Assembly (NCBI RefSeq): GCF_030709675.1
Contig: NZ_JAUZQD010000017.1
Location: 1-64,000 of the forward strand
Source: Symbioplanes lichenis
Lineage (GTDB): Bacteria > Actinomycetota > Actinomycetes > Mycobacteriales > Micromonosporaceae
Reading direction: 5' to 3'
DNA: 64,000 bases
Shown here: positions 32,760 through 44,862 of the stretch, one piece after another
Position numbering within the stretch: position 1 is the first letter of the stretch
Layout: each line of letters opens with the position of its first letter
Notes under the pieces: model-generated
Seen by the model: the letters and a program-made list of their open reading frames with translations, nothing else
Told to the model about the DNA's origin: nothing
The model's database searches: none
Program-made: the position numbers and the translations under genes

Positions 32760-34564
32760 CCGGGCAGCTCCTCGTGTCGGGCGTACAGGGCCTCGGACAG
32801 GGTCGGGTGGCTGCGCGCCACCTGGCCGGCCACGTCGCCGTACCGCCGGCGCACGTAGGCGTCGAGCCGATCCGGGCCGAGCGGGTCCGCGCGCAGCCAC
32901 TCGCCGGCCACCAGCCGGGCCAGCGGATAGATCAGCGCGGGACCGGTCCGCCGGACCGGCTCGACCAGCCGGTCCGGGTCCGCGGGCACCGGCCCGGCGA
33001 GCGGGTTGGGCGCCGCGACCGTCGCGTCGAAGGCCGCCAGCCACCCCTTCGCGTCGTCGCTCAGCAGCTCGTAGAGCGCCGTCGTCACCTCGTCGATCCG
33101 GCACCGGGCCAGCGCGTGATAGCGCGCGCGGTCGCGGTCGTAGCGGTGCTCGTAGTGCAGTTGCAGGCGCCTGTGCGTCGCCTCCCACGCGTCCGGCTCG
33201 GACTGCAGCCGCAGCAGGAGCAGGCGGCGCAGGAGGGGATGCAGGCTTGCCGGTCCGGCGCCGTCCCCCCTTTTGTACGCCCACAGCCCGCCGATCATCG
33301 CGGTCCGCAACGGTACGAAGTCCGCCTCGAGCCCGGTCCCCTCGGTCGCCACGTGTTCCGTGGTCGCCGTCAGCTGATCGGCCGCCGCCGTGTGCACGAG
33401 CCGGCGCAGCGTCGTGGCATCGGGCCCGGCGAGGTCCGGCAGCAGCTCGCCCACGAGGAGTCCGGCGGACTCGTTCTGCCGCAGGGCGGCCAGCGCCGGA
33501 TCGTGGCGCAGCAGCCAGCCGAGCCCGCCGGGGTGGCCGCGGGTGAGCCGGTGCAGCGCCGCGACCACCGCGGGATCCCGGACGTCGTGCTGCTCGGCCA
33601 GCAGCGCGGTCTCACCGACGGTCAGGCCGGCCAGCGGCTGGGGGTCGAAACAGCCGCGGGCGGTGTCCGTACCGTCGAAGGAGAAGGACCCGACCGGCGC
33701 GCCCGCCGCGGCAACCACGGTGAGCGGGTCGGGGGCCGGCGTCTCCTGCCGCACCCGCGCGAGGAGATCGAGCAACTCCCAGCCTGCGCCGTGCTCCACG
33801 TTGTCCAGCAGGACGACCGCGGTGAAGTCGTCGGACGGCCGCCACCACCGCTCGCCGTAGGCCGCGCGCAGGTCGGCCAGGAACGCCCGCACCAGCAGCT
33901 CCTGCGACTGCGCCCAGCGGTGCGAGGCCGGCCCCTCGTGGATCCGGCTGTTGAGCTCGACCAGCACGTCCGCGGCCGGGCGCCCGCGCTGCGCCCACCA
34001 GCGCTCCCCCGCGGTCCGGCGCCGGCTCAGACCCGAGGCCAGCGCCGACACGAGTACGTCCCCCACGCCCGTCGCCGTGGTTCCGAGCGCCCCGGCCACC
34101 ACGTCGGCCGCTCCCCCGGCGAGATCGCGCACGTAGTCGGGCAGCTTCGGCCGCTTCTGATCATCGAGCAGCCGCTGCACGAGCTGCCGCGTGACGTCCC
34201 GCCGGTCGCTGGGGGCCGGCTGGAGGGCGAGCAGCCCGAGCACGTACCGGGGGAAGCTGAGCCGGCGCAGGTTGGCCCGGTGGCCCATGAGCTCGTACAC
34301 GAGGACGGTCAGCAGCGCGGCGATCGGCGACCGCCCCGGCCCCGGGGTCCCGGTGGCGGCCAGCCGCCCGGCCGCGAGATCGACGTACGCGGCGTGCAGA
34401 TGTTCGGTGGTCTCCTCGACCTGCCGCAGGAACGTCGTCTTGCCCCCGCCGCTGGGCGCCCCGACCAGCGTGATCGGCGGACTCTCGGCCACCGGCCACG
34501 CCAGCCGCGCACGCACGACCGCGTCCAGTCCCTCCCGGACGACAGTGCGTGCTCGATCGGTCAC
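32756..34564 (-). CDS. P-loop NTPase (STAND-like), coupled to the receptor
   Basis: This 602-residue protein has a Walker A, ITLVGAPSGGGKTTFLRQVE (about 31-50), and a probable Walker B, FTAVVLLDNVEHG (about 245-257). The layout (N-terminal P-loop, then helical regions with LTVGETALLAEQH and HRLTRGHPGGLGWLLRH) resembles STAND/AAA-type signalling ATPases. There is no transmembrane helix and I do not recognise a terminal effector domain. The GC-rich C-terminal half is helical. It is the first gene of a two-gene unit with the membrane receptor. Function is unknown. Confidence 0.75.
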   Translation of the reverse strand: MTDRARTVVREGLDAVVRARLAWPVAESPPITLVGAPSGGGKTTFLRQVEETTEHLHAAYVDLAAGRLAATGTPGPGRSPIAALLTVLVYELMGHRANLRRLSFPRYVLGLLALQPAPSDRRDVTRQLVQRLLDDQKRPKLPDYVRDLAGGAADVVAGALGTTATGVGDVLVSALASGLSRRRTAGERWWAQRGRPAADVLVELNSRIHEGPASHRWAQSQELLVRAFLADLRAAYGERWWRPSDDFTAVVLLDNVEHGAGWELLDLLARVRQETPAPDPLTVVAAAGAPVGSFSFDGTDTARGCFDPQPLAGLTVGETALLAEQHDVRDPAVVAALHRLTRGHPGGLGWLLRHDPALAALRQNESAGLLVGELLPDLAGPDATTLRRLVHTAAADQLTATTEHVATEGTGLEADFVPLRTAMIGGLWAYKRGDGAGPASLHPLLRRLLLLRLQSEPDAWEATHRRLQLHYEHRYDRDRARYHALARCRIDEVTTALYELLSDDAKGWLAAFDATVAAPNPLAGPVPADPDRLVEPVRRTGPALIYPLARLVAGEWLRADPLGPDRLDAYVRRRYGDVAGQVARSHPTLSEALYARHEELPG

Positions 34565-34577
34565 CCATCCATTGTCA

Positions 34578-37781
<3,204 letters not shown>

Positions 37782-37785
<4 letters not shown>

Positions 37786-38909
37786 TTCAGGTCGGCCTCG
37801 GTGTAGTAGCCGGTGTCGATGAGCTCCTTCTTGTAGTTCTCCTTGGTCACGATGACCGAGTCGAGCAGCTGCGAAGGAACGACCTTGACGCCGTTGTTGT
37901 AGTCGGTGGTGTTGTTCGTCTTCGGGGTCTGGCCCTTCAGCACGGCGTCGGCCATCTCGACGGTGGCCTTGGCCAGCGCGCGGGTGTCCTTGTAGATGGT
38001 GCTGTACTGCTCACCCTTGATGATCGACTTGACCGAGGCGGCCTCGGCGTCCTGGCCGGTCACGGTCGGGTAGGGCTGCGAGGCGGTGCCGTAGCCGCTG
38101 CTCTTGAGCGCGGAGAGGATACCGATCGACAGACCGTCGTAGGGCGAGAGCACGCCGTCGACCTTGGCGCCCGAGCGGTAGGTCGAGGTCAGCAGGTTCT
38201 CCATGCGGGCCTGGGCCGTCTCCGGCTTCCAGCGCAGCGTGGCGGCCTGCTCGAACTTGGTCTGGCCGGACTTGACGACCAGGACCTTCTTGTCGATGTA
38301 CGGCTGGAGCACGCTCATCGCGCCGTTGAAGAAGAACGTCGCGTTGTTGTCGTCGGGCGAGCCGGCGAAGAGCTCGATGTTGAACGGGCCCTTCTTGTCG
38401 GTCTCCTTGCCGGACGCGTCGAGCACGCCGAGGCCGGTCAGCAGCGAGGTGGCCTGCTGGACGCCGACCTTGTTGTTGTCGAAGGTGGCGTAGTAGTCCA
38501 CGTTCGGGCTGTTGCGGATGAGGCGGTCGTACGCGATGACCGGGATGTTGTTGGACTTCGCGCTCTCCAGCTGCGTGGTGATCGCGGTGCCGTCGATCGA
38601 CGCGATGACCAGGAGCTTGGCGCCCTTGGTGATCTGGGTGTCGAGCTGCTGGGTCTGGGTGGCGATGTCGTCCTCGGCGTACTGCAGGTCGACCTTGTAG
38701 CCCAGCGCCTCGAGCTGCTGCTTGACGTTGTCACCGTCGGCGATCCAGCGCTCGGACGACCGGGTCGGCATGGTCACGCCGATGAGCGCGCCCTTGTTGT
38801 CGGTGCTGCCGGCCTCCTGGTCGACGGTCTTCTCGCTGGAACCGCAGGCGGCCATCGCCGCGGCCAGCGTCACGGCCGTGGCCACGGACGCGAGACGGGT
38901 GAACCTCAT
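37782..38909 (-). CDS. chvE: Multiple-monosaccharide-binding lipoprotein (ChvE/MmsE-like)
   Basis: This 375-residue lipoprotein has its lipobox at [11 protein letters not shown]. The mature part, [20 protein letters not shown] and [20 protein letters not shown], then [20 protein letters not shown], matches ChvE-type binding proteins for arabinose, galactose and glucose. An AAGGAGAG sequence fixes the ATG at 38909. It is the first gene of the importer operon and is preceded by its own promoter and an AraR-like half-operator. Confidence 0.93.
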
Positions 38910-38971
38910 CGTTCTCTCCTTGGGAGGGGGTTATGTGGAGTGACGATCGATACGCACGCACAGATGAGACG

Positions 38972-39000
38972 ACTATCACGCACGTACGATCAGAAGTGAA
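38972..39000 (-). promoter_or_regulatory. Promoter of the monosaccharide importer operon
   Basis: On the minus strand TTCACT (39000-38995) and GATAGT (38977-38972) are 17 nt apart, about 63 bp before the ATG at 38909. Confidence 0.55.
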
Positions 39001-39015
39001 CAGCTCTGCACACTG

Positions 39016-39031
39016 TTGTTAGCGGGGCGTT
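39016..39031. promoter_or_regulatory. Half-site like the LacI-family operators
   Basis: TTGTTAGCGGGGCGTT shares its first nine bases with the full operator at 42929-42944. It lies 16 bp upstream of the importer -35 box. The right half is degenerate, so binding is less certain. Confidence 0.45.
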
Positions 39032-39042
39032 ACCTTCTCGGC

Positions 39043-40530
39043 TCAACGGGCGTACTGGCGGTAATAGGCCTGATTCCAGCGCACGCGGTCCGCGAAGTCA
39101 TGGGGTGTCGTGGTCTCGTCGATCACGAGCAGCTCGGTGTGCAGCATGGTGGCGAAGTCGCGCAACGCCTCCACGCCCACCGCCTGGGTCAGCACCGTGT
39201 GGTGCGGGCCGCCGGCCGTCAGCCAGCACTCGGCCGACGTGGACAGCGACGGCTGCGGCTTCCACACCGCGCGGGCCACCGGCAGCTTCGGCAGCGGCTC
39301 GTCCGGCGCGGTCACCTCGATGGTGTTGGCCACCAGCCGGAAGCGGTCGCCCATGTCGGCGATGCCGATCACCACGCCGGCGCCGGCCTGGGCGTCGAAG
39401 ACCAGGCGCACCGGGTCCTCGCGGTTGCCGATGCCGAGCGGGTGGATCTCGCAGGACGGCTTCGCCGACGCGATCGACGGGCACACCTCGAGCATGTGCG
39501 CGCCGAGGATCTTCTGGTCGCCCGGGCCGAAGTGGTAGGTGTAGTCCTCCATGAAGGAGGTGCCCGCCCCGGTGCCCGTACCCATGGCCTTCACGGCCGT
39601 GAGCAGCATCGAGGTCTTCCAGTCGCCCTCGCCGCCGAAGCCGTAGCCGTCGGCCATGAGCCGCTGGACGGCCAGGCCGGGCAGCTGGCGCAGGCCGCCG
39701 AGGTCCTCGAAGTTGGTCGTGAAGGCGCCGAAGTCGCCCTCGGTCAGGAACTTGCGCAGGCCGGCCTCGATCCGCGCGGCGTAGCGCAGCGAGTCGTGGC
39801 GGTCGCCGCCCCGGGCCAGCTCCGGCGCGAGCACGAACTGGTCCGCGTACTCGTCGACCAGCGCGTCGATGTCCTTGTCCCCGACGCCGTCGACGACCTC
39901 GACCAGATCATTGACGCCGTACGTGTTGACCGAGACGCCGAAGACCAGCTCGGCCTCGACCTTGTCGCCCTCGGTCACCGCGACGTTGCGCATGTTGTCG
40001 CCGAACCGGGCGAGCCGCAGCCCGCGCAGCTTCGCGTACCCGGTGGCCGCCCGGGCCCAGCCCTCGACGCGCGCCGCGACCGACGGGTCCGAGGCGTGCC
40101 CGGCGATCGTCTTGCGGGCGACGCCGATGCGGGTCTGGATGTAGCCGAACTCCCGGTCGCCGTGCGCCGCCTGGTTGAGGTTCATGAAGTCCATGTCGAT
40201 GGACGACCACGGCAGCGCCTGGTTGAGCTGCGTGTGCAGGTGCAGCAGCGGCTTGCGGAGCACGTCGAGGCCGGTGATCCACATCTTGGCCGGCGAGAAC
40301 GTGTGCATCCAGGCGATGACGCCGATGCAGTTCGGGTCGGCACTGGCGTCGATCATCACCTGACGGATCGCGCCGCTGTCGGTCAGCACCGGCCGGCCGA
40401 CGAGCTCGGCGCTCGTGATCTGGGCGGCCAGCATGTCCTGGATCTGCCGGGACTGGTCGGCGACCTGCTGCAGGGTCTCCGGGCCGTACAGGTGCTGGCT
40501 TCCGGTCAGGAACCAGATCTGGGGCTTCAC
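39043..40530 (-). CDS. araA: L-arabinose isomerase
   Basis: This 495-residue enzyme converts L-arabinose to L-ribulose. Family stretches are [59 protein letters not shown] with the catalytic Glu, [20 protein letters not shown] with the second Glu, and the metal-ligand His residues in [11 protein letters not shown] and AGGPHHTVL. The GTG start at 40530 overlaps the araD stop (GTGA) and has an AGGAG ribosome-binding site. The length is normal. Confidence 0.96.
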   Translation of the reverse strand: MKPQIWFLTGSQHLYGPETLQQVADQSRQIQDMLAAQITSAELVGRPVLTDSGAIRQVMIDASADPNCIGVIAWMHTFSPAKMWITGLDVLRKPLLHLHTQLNQALPWSSIDMDFMNLNQAAHGDREFGYIQTRIGVARKTIAGHASDPSVAARVEGWARAATGYAKLRGLRLARFGDNMRNVAVTEGDKVEAELVFGVSVNTYGVNDLVEVVDGVGDKDIDALVDEYADQFVLAPELARGGDRHDSLRYAARIEAGLRKFLTEGDFGAFTTNFEDLGGLRQLPGLAVQRLMADGYGFGGEGDWKTSMLLTAVKAMGTGTGAGTSFMEDYTYHFGPGDQKILGAHMLEVCPSIASAKPSCEIHPLGIGNREDPVRLVFDAQAGAGVVIGIADMGDRFRLVANTIEVTAPDEPLPKLPVARAVWKPQPSLSTSAECWLTAGGPHHTVLTQAVGVEALRDFATMLHTELLVIDETTTPHDFADRVRWNQAYYRQYAR

Positions 40531-41204
40531 TTCTTGGGCTCCTGTCCGTAGACGTTCTGGTAGCGGGCGTACAAGGAGTCGATGTGCTCCTGGGCGATGG
40601 GCACCGGCTCGCCGATCTGGCGGGCGATGTGCACGGTCCGGGCGACGTCCTCGCACATGACCGCGGCCTTGACCGCGGCGGCGGGGTCCGGCCCGATGGT
40701 GAAGACGCCGTTGTTGCGCAGCAGGACGGCCGGCGAGCGGTGGCCGTCGAGGGTCTCGACGATCCCGCGGCCGACCTCGTCGTCGTCGCCGTCCGGCGCG
40801 GACGGCCCGACCGGGATCTCGCCGCCGAACTCGTCGGCGATCACGGTGAGGACGCAGGGGATCGCCTCGCCGCGGGCGGCCCACGCTGTCGCGTACGTGG
40901 AATGGGTGTGCACCACGCCGTTGACGTGCGGCATGTGCCGGTAGACGTAGGCGTGGGCGCCCGTGTCGCTCGACGGGGCGAGATCGCCCTCCACCACCGT
41001 GCCGGCGAGATCGGTGACGACCATGGCGTCGGCCGTGATCTCGTCGTAACGCACGCCGGAGGGCTTGATCACCAGCAGGTCCGCGCCGGGGACCCGGGCC
41101 GAGACGTTGCCGGCGGTCCAGACCACGAGTTCGTTGCGCGGGAGCTCGGCGTGCAGGTCGGCAACCTGCTGCCGGGTCTCCTTGATGTCGGCGCTCAAGC
41201 TCAC
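40527..41204 (-). CDS. araD: L-ribulose-5-phosphate 4-epimerase
   Basis: This 225-residue class II aldolase-family enzyme interconverts L-ribulose-5-phosphate and D-xylulose-5-phosphate. [21 protein letters not shown] is the phosphate-binding part; the zinc His residues lie in [13 protein letters not shown] and near TVHIARQIG; the acid residue region is [16 protein letters not shown]. The GTG start overlaps the stop of a 43-codon ORF. The next gene is araA. The pathway step between them, ribulokinase, is not encoded here. Confidence 0.93.
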   Translation of the reverse strand: MSLSADIKETRQQVADLHAELPRNELVVWTAGNVSARVPGADLLVIKPSGVRYDEITADAMVVTDLAGTVVEGDLAPSSDTGAHAYVYRHMPHVNGVVHTHSTYATAWAARGEAIPCVLTVIADEFGGEIPVGPSAPDGDDDEVGRGIVETLDGHRSPAVLLRNNGVFTIGPDPAAAVKAAVMCEDVARTVHIARQIGEPVPIAQEHIDSLYARYQNVYGQEPKK

Positions 41205-41332
41205 CGTGCCACCTTGGGCATGCGCTCCTGGCCCTCGCCGCCCAGGCCGTCGCCGTCCTGCGCCGGGTGCAGCTCGGTGCGGTCGGTCATGCCGCAACCT
41301 GCACGGGGGCCGGCGAGCGGGCACTCGGACAT
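41201..41332 (-). CDS. 43-codon ORF in the place of araB, coupled to araD
   Basis: This ORF starts at an ATG with GGAGG ten bases upstream and reads [43 protein letters not shown]. Its TGA overlaps the araD GTG (GTGA), the same coupling as araD-araA. It lies first in the operon, below the promoter and operator. I do not recognise the peptide. It could be a leader peptide, a small protein, or a remnant of araB fused from its two ends by deletion. The C-terminal residues have no clear match I can name. Confidence 0.6.
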   Translation of the reverse strand: MSECPLAGPRAGCGMTDRTELHPAQDGDGLGGEGQERMPKVAR

Positions 41333-41397
41333 CGTTCTGCTACCTCCGGGGGACGAACCGGGCGTGTCCCAGGACACACGCCGGGCGGCGTGGTCCG

Positions 41398-41426
41398 AGT
41401 GTGAGCGCTAACAATTCGCGTGTCAA
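41398..41426 (-). promoter_or_regulatory. araD operon promoter with overlapping operator
   Basis: On the minus strand TTGACA (41426-41421) and CACACT (41403-41398) are separated by 17 nt. An imperfect palindrome, GTGTGAGCGCTAACAA on the plus strand (41399-41414), covers the -10 and part of the spacer. It matches 13 of 16 bases of the site at 42929-42944. A bound LacI-type repressor would block the promoter. Confidence 0.75.
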
Positions 41427-41548
41427 CAGCGCGGAGCAACGTCGTGGCAATCTTGTCGAAATGACGTGGCTCACGGCGCCGGTCCTTCGATCGGGACCTT
41501 ACGCTCACTCGTGCGGGTGAGCTGCCCCTTACCGCGCCCTTCACCCGG

Positions 41549-41674
41549 GCGGCGCTGCCGGCCTTCTTCCGCGGCGCTGCCGACCTTCTTCAGCGGCGCT
41601 GCCGGTCCTTCCGCGCGGCGCCCCTGCCTCTTCTGCGCGGCGCCCCTGCCCTCCCGCGGCGCTGCCGGCCCTCG
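41549..41674. repeat. About six imperfect 19-22-bp repeats
   Basis: Units begin GCGGCGCTGCCGGCCTTCTT and recur at 41549, 41571, 41593, 41615, 41637 and 41656. They lie in the 366-bp region between the araD leader and the 3' end of the lacI-type gene. Apart from the araD promoter, I see no gene in this region. Confidence 0.8.
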
Positions 41675-41698
41675 GCAGCGCGGTCCTCGGCGCGGCGG

Positions 41699-42766
41699 CT
41701 ACTGCTCGACGGGGCGGCGCTCCGGCTCGCGGGGGCGGGGCGCGACCGGGCGGACGGCGGGCGGGGCCACGCTCGACCGCTCCACCAGCGACGGGGCGAT
41801 GACGATCCGCTCGGGCGGCGCGTCGGGGTCGGCCAGCTGGGTCAGCAGCGAGTCCAGCCCGGCCTGCGCCACCTCGGCGAAGGCGGGCCGCACGGTCGTC
41901 AGCGGCGGGATGAAGTACGCGGCCTCGGGCACGTCGTCGAAGCCGACCACCGACACGTCGTGCGGCACCCGGCGGCCGTGCTCGCTCAGCGCCCGGAGCA
42001 GCCCGAGCGCCTGGTGGTCGTTGGCCGTGAAGACCGCAGTGACCTCCGGCATGCGGGCCAGCATGCGCCCGGCGTCGTAGCCCGAGGCGGCGGACCACTC
42101 CCCCGCGACCGTCGGCGGCACCTCGGCCCCGGCGGCTTCCAGGGCGGCTCGCCAGCCTTCGATCCGGCCCGCGGCGTCGTACCAGTCCGGAGGGCCGGAG
42201 ACGTGCCAGACCGTCCGGTGCCCCGCGGCCAGCAGGCACTCGACGGCGAGCCGGGCGCCGGCGGCCTGGTCGACCGTGACCAGCGAGTGCGGGCGCAGCG
42301 GGTTGCCGTCGATGGTGACCAGCGGGACGTCGGCCGGCATGTCCTCGAGCGCGTCGTCGGCCGACGCGACCGGGGCGATGACGACGAGCCCGGCGACCCG
42401 CTGGTCGAGGTGGCGCTCCACGGCACCGGCGATGGACTCGCGGTCGAGCCGGCCGACGCTGCCCACGCTCACCGCGAAGCCCGCCTCGGCCGCGGCCTGC
42501 TCGAACGCGGCGAGCAGCGAGGCCGGGCCGTACAGGGTGCTGTTCTGCGCGACGACGCCGATGAGCTGGGAGCGGCCGGTGACCAGGGCCCGGGCGGCGC
42601 GGTTGGGACGGTAGCCCAGCTCGGCGATCGCGGCGCGCACCCGCAGGCGGGTCTGCTCGCGGACGTTGGGATGGTCGTTGAGCACCCGGGAGACCGTCTG
42701 GTGGGACACCCCCGCCAGCTTGGCGACGTCGGTCATGGCGGGGCTGCGGGCTCCCCTGACGTCCAT
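41699..42766 (-). CDS. LacI-family transcriptional repressor of the arabinose genes
   Basis: This 355-residue LacI/GalR regulator has the N-terminal helix-turn-helix MTDVAKLAGVSHQTVSRVLN and the hinge ELGYRPNRAARALVTGRSQL, then a sugar-binding domain (LIGVVAQNSTLYGPASLLAA, VTAVFTANDHQALGLLRALS, VSVVGFDDVPEAAYFIPPLT). The ATG at 42766 follows GAGGTG. An operator-like palindrome overlaps its own promoter and the araD promoter, so it probably represses both. The effector is likely L-arabinose or a related sugar. It is not homologous to the GntR-type AraR of Bacillus. Confidence 0.9.
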   Translation of the reverse strand: MDVRGARSPAMTDVAKLAGVSHQTVSRVLNDHPNVREQTRLRVRAAIAELGYRPNRAARALVTGRSQLIGVVAQNSTLYGPASLLAAFEQAAAEAGFAVSVGSVGRLDRESIAGAVERHLDQRVAGLVVIAPVASADDALEDMPADVPLVTIDGNPLRPHSLVTVDQAAGARLAVECLLAAGHRTVWHVSGPPDWYDAAGRIEGWRAALEAAGAEVPPTVAGEWSAASGYDAGRMLARMPEVTAVFTANDHQALGLLRALSEHGRRVPHDVSVVGFDDVPEAAYFIPPLTTVRPAFAEVAQAGLDSLLTQLADPDAPPERIVIAPSLVERSSVAPPAVRPVAPRPREPERRPVEQ

Positions 42767-42927
42767 CGCCGCACCTCGTCCCTGTAATGTGCGGTCGCAA
42801 CCGCGAGGCACGGCGGCGCCGGTCGATGTGTGACCGGACGATCACGCCGTGATCACCGCATCGTAACGCCGGACCGGGCGCTCTTGTCCATCCGCCGCGG
42901 CGTCCCGCCATGTGGACCCGTGCAGGC

Positions 42928-42956
42928 ATTGTTAGCGATAACAAGGCGACCGTCAA
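42928..42956 (-). promoter_or_regulatory. Repressor promoter with near-perfect operator
   Basis: On the minus strand TTGACG (42956-42951) and AACAAT (42933-42928) are 17 nt apart. The plus-strand sequence TTGTTAGCGATAACAA (42929-42944), a 16-bp palindrome with one mismatched pair, covers the -10 and spacer. The layout is the same as at the araD promoter and suggests autoregulation. Confidence 0.75.
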
Positions 42957-42974
42957 CGGGCTCCGCTTGATCGA

Positions 42975-43017
42975 CTTTTCCCGGCTGCGTACGTGCGGCT
43001 TTTCCCGGCTGCGTACG
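42975..43017. repeat. 19-bp direct repeat before the DUF2252 gene
   Basis: CTTTTCCCGGCTGCGTACG occurs at 42975-42993 and 42999-43017, a 24-bp period. The second copy supplies the first part of the TACGCT -10 box of the DUF2252 gene. Confidence 0.85.
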
Positions 43018-43019
43018 CT
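43014..43019 (+). promoter_or_regulatory. -10 box of leaderless DUF2252 gene
   Basis: TACGCT ends 8 nt before the ATG at 43028; no Shine-Dalgarno is present. Confidence 0.45.
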
Positions 43020-43027
43020 CGGCGCTG

Positions 43028-44455
43028 ATGGACGTTCCGATCGAAGCGCCGCCCAACGGCCATGTCGTGCTCGACACCCGCCGGGACGAGGGCTTCACCT
43101 CCCTGCGCCGCCCCGCCCCGCCCCGGGCCGAGCGCTACGAGCTGGGCCGTTCCCTGCGCGACCGCTCCCCCCGCTCCGACCTGGCGCACTGGCGACCGGC
43201 GAGCGGGCGCGTCGATCCCGTCACCCAGCTCGCCGAGGCCCACCAGGGGCGGCTCGACCGGCTGATCCCGGTGCGGGTCGGGCGCATGCACGCGTCGCCC
43301 TACGCCTTCCTGCGCGGCTCGGCGAACATCATGGCCGACGACTTCGCCACCCTCCCGCACACCGGCATCACCCCGGTCATCTGCGGCGACGCGCATCTCG
43401 GCAACTTCGGTTTCTACGCCTCGCCGGAGCGGGAGCTGGTCTTCGACCTCAACGACTTCGACGAGGCCCACCCCGGCGCCTGGGAGTGGGACCTGCGCCG
43501 GCTCGTCACCAGCGTGCACGTCGCCGGGCGCCAGAACGGCTTCCGCGAGCACGCGTGCGCCGACGCCGTACGCCATTGTGTCGAGGAGTATCGCGAGCAG
43601 ATCCAGTACCTCGCCGAGCAGCCGCTGCTGGCCCGCTCCTTCGACACGCTGGACGTCGACGACCTGCGCAAGGCGGCGAGCAAGGCGTCCTTCAAGGACG
43701 AGATCGAACGGGCGGCCCGGCGGGCCCGGCGCCGCACGAGCGACCGCGCGCTGCCCCGCTTCACCGAGCAGCGCGACGGCACCGCCCGCCTCGTGCAGGA
43801 GCCGCCGCTGATCACCCGGCCCAGCGACGAGGACCTCGAGCGGCTCGCCGGGGCCCTGGACGGCTATCTCAACACGCTGCCACCGCACTGGGCGCGGATC
43901 CTGGCCGGCTACCGGATCGTCGACATCGCGCACAAGGTGGTCGGCGTCGGATCGGTGGGGCTCCGGGCGTACGTGGCGCTGTGTGAGGGAAGCAGCCCCG
44001 ACGACGTCGTCTTCCTCCAGCTCAAGGAGGCCCGGCGGTCCGTCGTCGCGAAGCACCAGCACGGCGCCGCGGCGTGGCACCGGCACCAGGGGCAGCGCGT
44101 CGTCGAGTACCAGCAGGCGCTGCAGACGGTCAGCGACCCGCTGCTCGGCTGGACCACGGTCGGCGACCACCAGTACTACGTGCGGCAGTTCCGCGACATG
44201 AAGGGCGCCATCCTCGTCGAGGACATCAGCGCGTCCGCCCTCGAGGACTACGCCGGCATCTGCGGCTATCTGCTGGCCAAGGGCCACGCCCGGACCAGTG
44301 GCGCCTCGATGATCGCCGGGTACATCGGCGGCAGCGACAAGCTGGACGACATGCTGAGCCGGTTCGCCCGGGCGTACGCGGACCAGGTCGAGGCCGACCA
44401 CCAGGTGCTGGTGGACGCGGTGCGGCGAGGAGCACTACCGATGGAGATCGCATGA
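43028..44455 (+). CDS. DUF2252 protein (kinase-like fold)
   Basis: This 475-residue DUF2252 protein has motifs of the aminoglycoside-phosphotransferase/protein-kinase superfamily: CGDAHLGNFGFY for the catalytic loop and FDLNDFDEAHPGAWEWDL for the metal-binding Asp. Downstream landmarks are AYVALCEGSSPDDVVFLQLK and YYVRQFRDMKGAILVEDI. The substrate is unknown. Its stop overlaps the start of a PPOX gene (ATGA), so the two are made together. Confidence 0.85.
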   Translation: MDVPIEAPPNGHVVLDTRRDEGFTSLRRPAPPRAERYELGRSLRDRSPRSDLAHWRPASGRVDPVTQLAEAHQGRLDRLIPVRVGRMHASPYAFLRGSANIMADDFATLPHTGITPVICGDAHLGNFGFYASPERELVFDLNDFDEAHPGAWEWDLRRLVTSVHVAGRQNGFREHACADAVRHCVEEYREQIQYLAEQPLLARSFDTLDVDDLRKAASKASFKDEIERAARRARRRTSDRALPRFTEQRDGTARLVQEPPLITRPSDEDLERLAGALDGYLNTLPPHWARILAGYRIVDIAHKVVGVGSVGLRAYVALCEGSSPDDVVFLQLKEARRSVVAKHQHGAAAWHRHQGQRVVEYQQALQTVSDPLLGWTTVGDHQYYVRQFRDMKGAILVEDISASALEDYAGICGYLLAKGHARTSGASMIAGYIGGSDKLDDMLSRFARAYADQVEADHQVLVDAVRRGALPMEIA

Positions 44456-44862
44456 GTGGGCAACTCGACCTCGGGGCGCCGCAGGTTCAGGAGTTCTGGA
44501 CCGAGCGGCATCTCTGCACGCTGACGACGCTGCGGGCGGACGGGTCGCCGCACGTCGCCCCGGTCGGCGCGACGCTCGACCTGGCGGCCGGACTGCTGCG
44601 CGTCATCTCGTCGGGCGAGTCGGCCAAGGTGCGCCACATCCGCAATGGGCAGACCCGGGTCGCCGTCTGCCAGTTCGAGGGGCCGCGCTGGTGCACGGTC
44701 GAGGGTGTGGCGATGGTCAACGACGATCCGGAGGCGGTGGCCGAGGCGGTCAAGCGGTACGCCGAGCGCTACCGTCAGCCGCGCCCCAACCCGCGCCGCG
44801 TCGCCATCGAGATCACGATCACGAAGGCGCTCGGCTCCGCCTCCCTCGGCGCGCCGCGGTAG
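44452..44862 (+). CDS. PPOX-class F420-dependent flavin-fold protein
   Basis: This 136-residue protein is a split-barrel PPOX protein of the actinobacterial F420-binding type. It shows LCTLTTLRADGSPHVAPVGA, AKVRHIRNGQTRVAVCQFEG and WCTVEGVAMVNDDPEAVAEA. Such proteins reduce or oxidise small molecules with F420 or FMN; the substrate here is unknown. The ATG overlaps the DUF2252 stop by 4 nt. Confidence 0.85.
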   Translation: MSGQLDLGAPQVQEFWTERHLCTLTTLRADGSPHVAPVGATLDLAAGLLRVISSGESAKVRHIRNGQTRVAVCQFEGPRWCTVEGVAMVNDDPEAVAEAVKRYAERYRQPRPNPRRVAIEITITKALGSASLGAPR

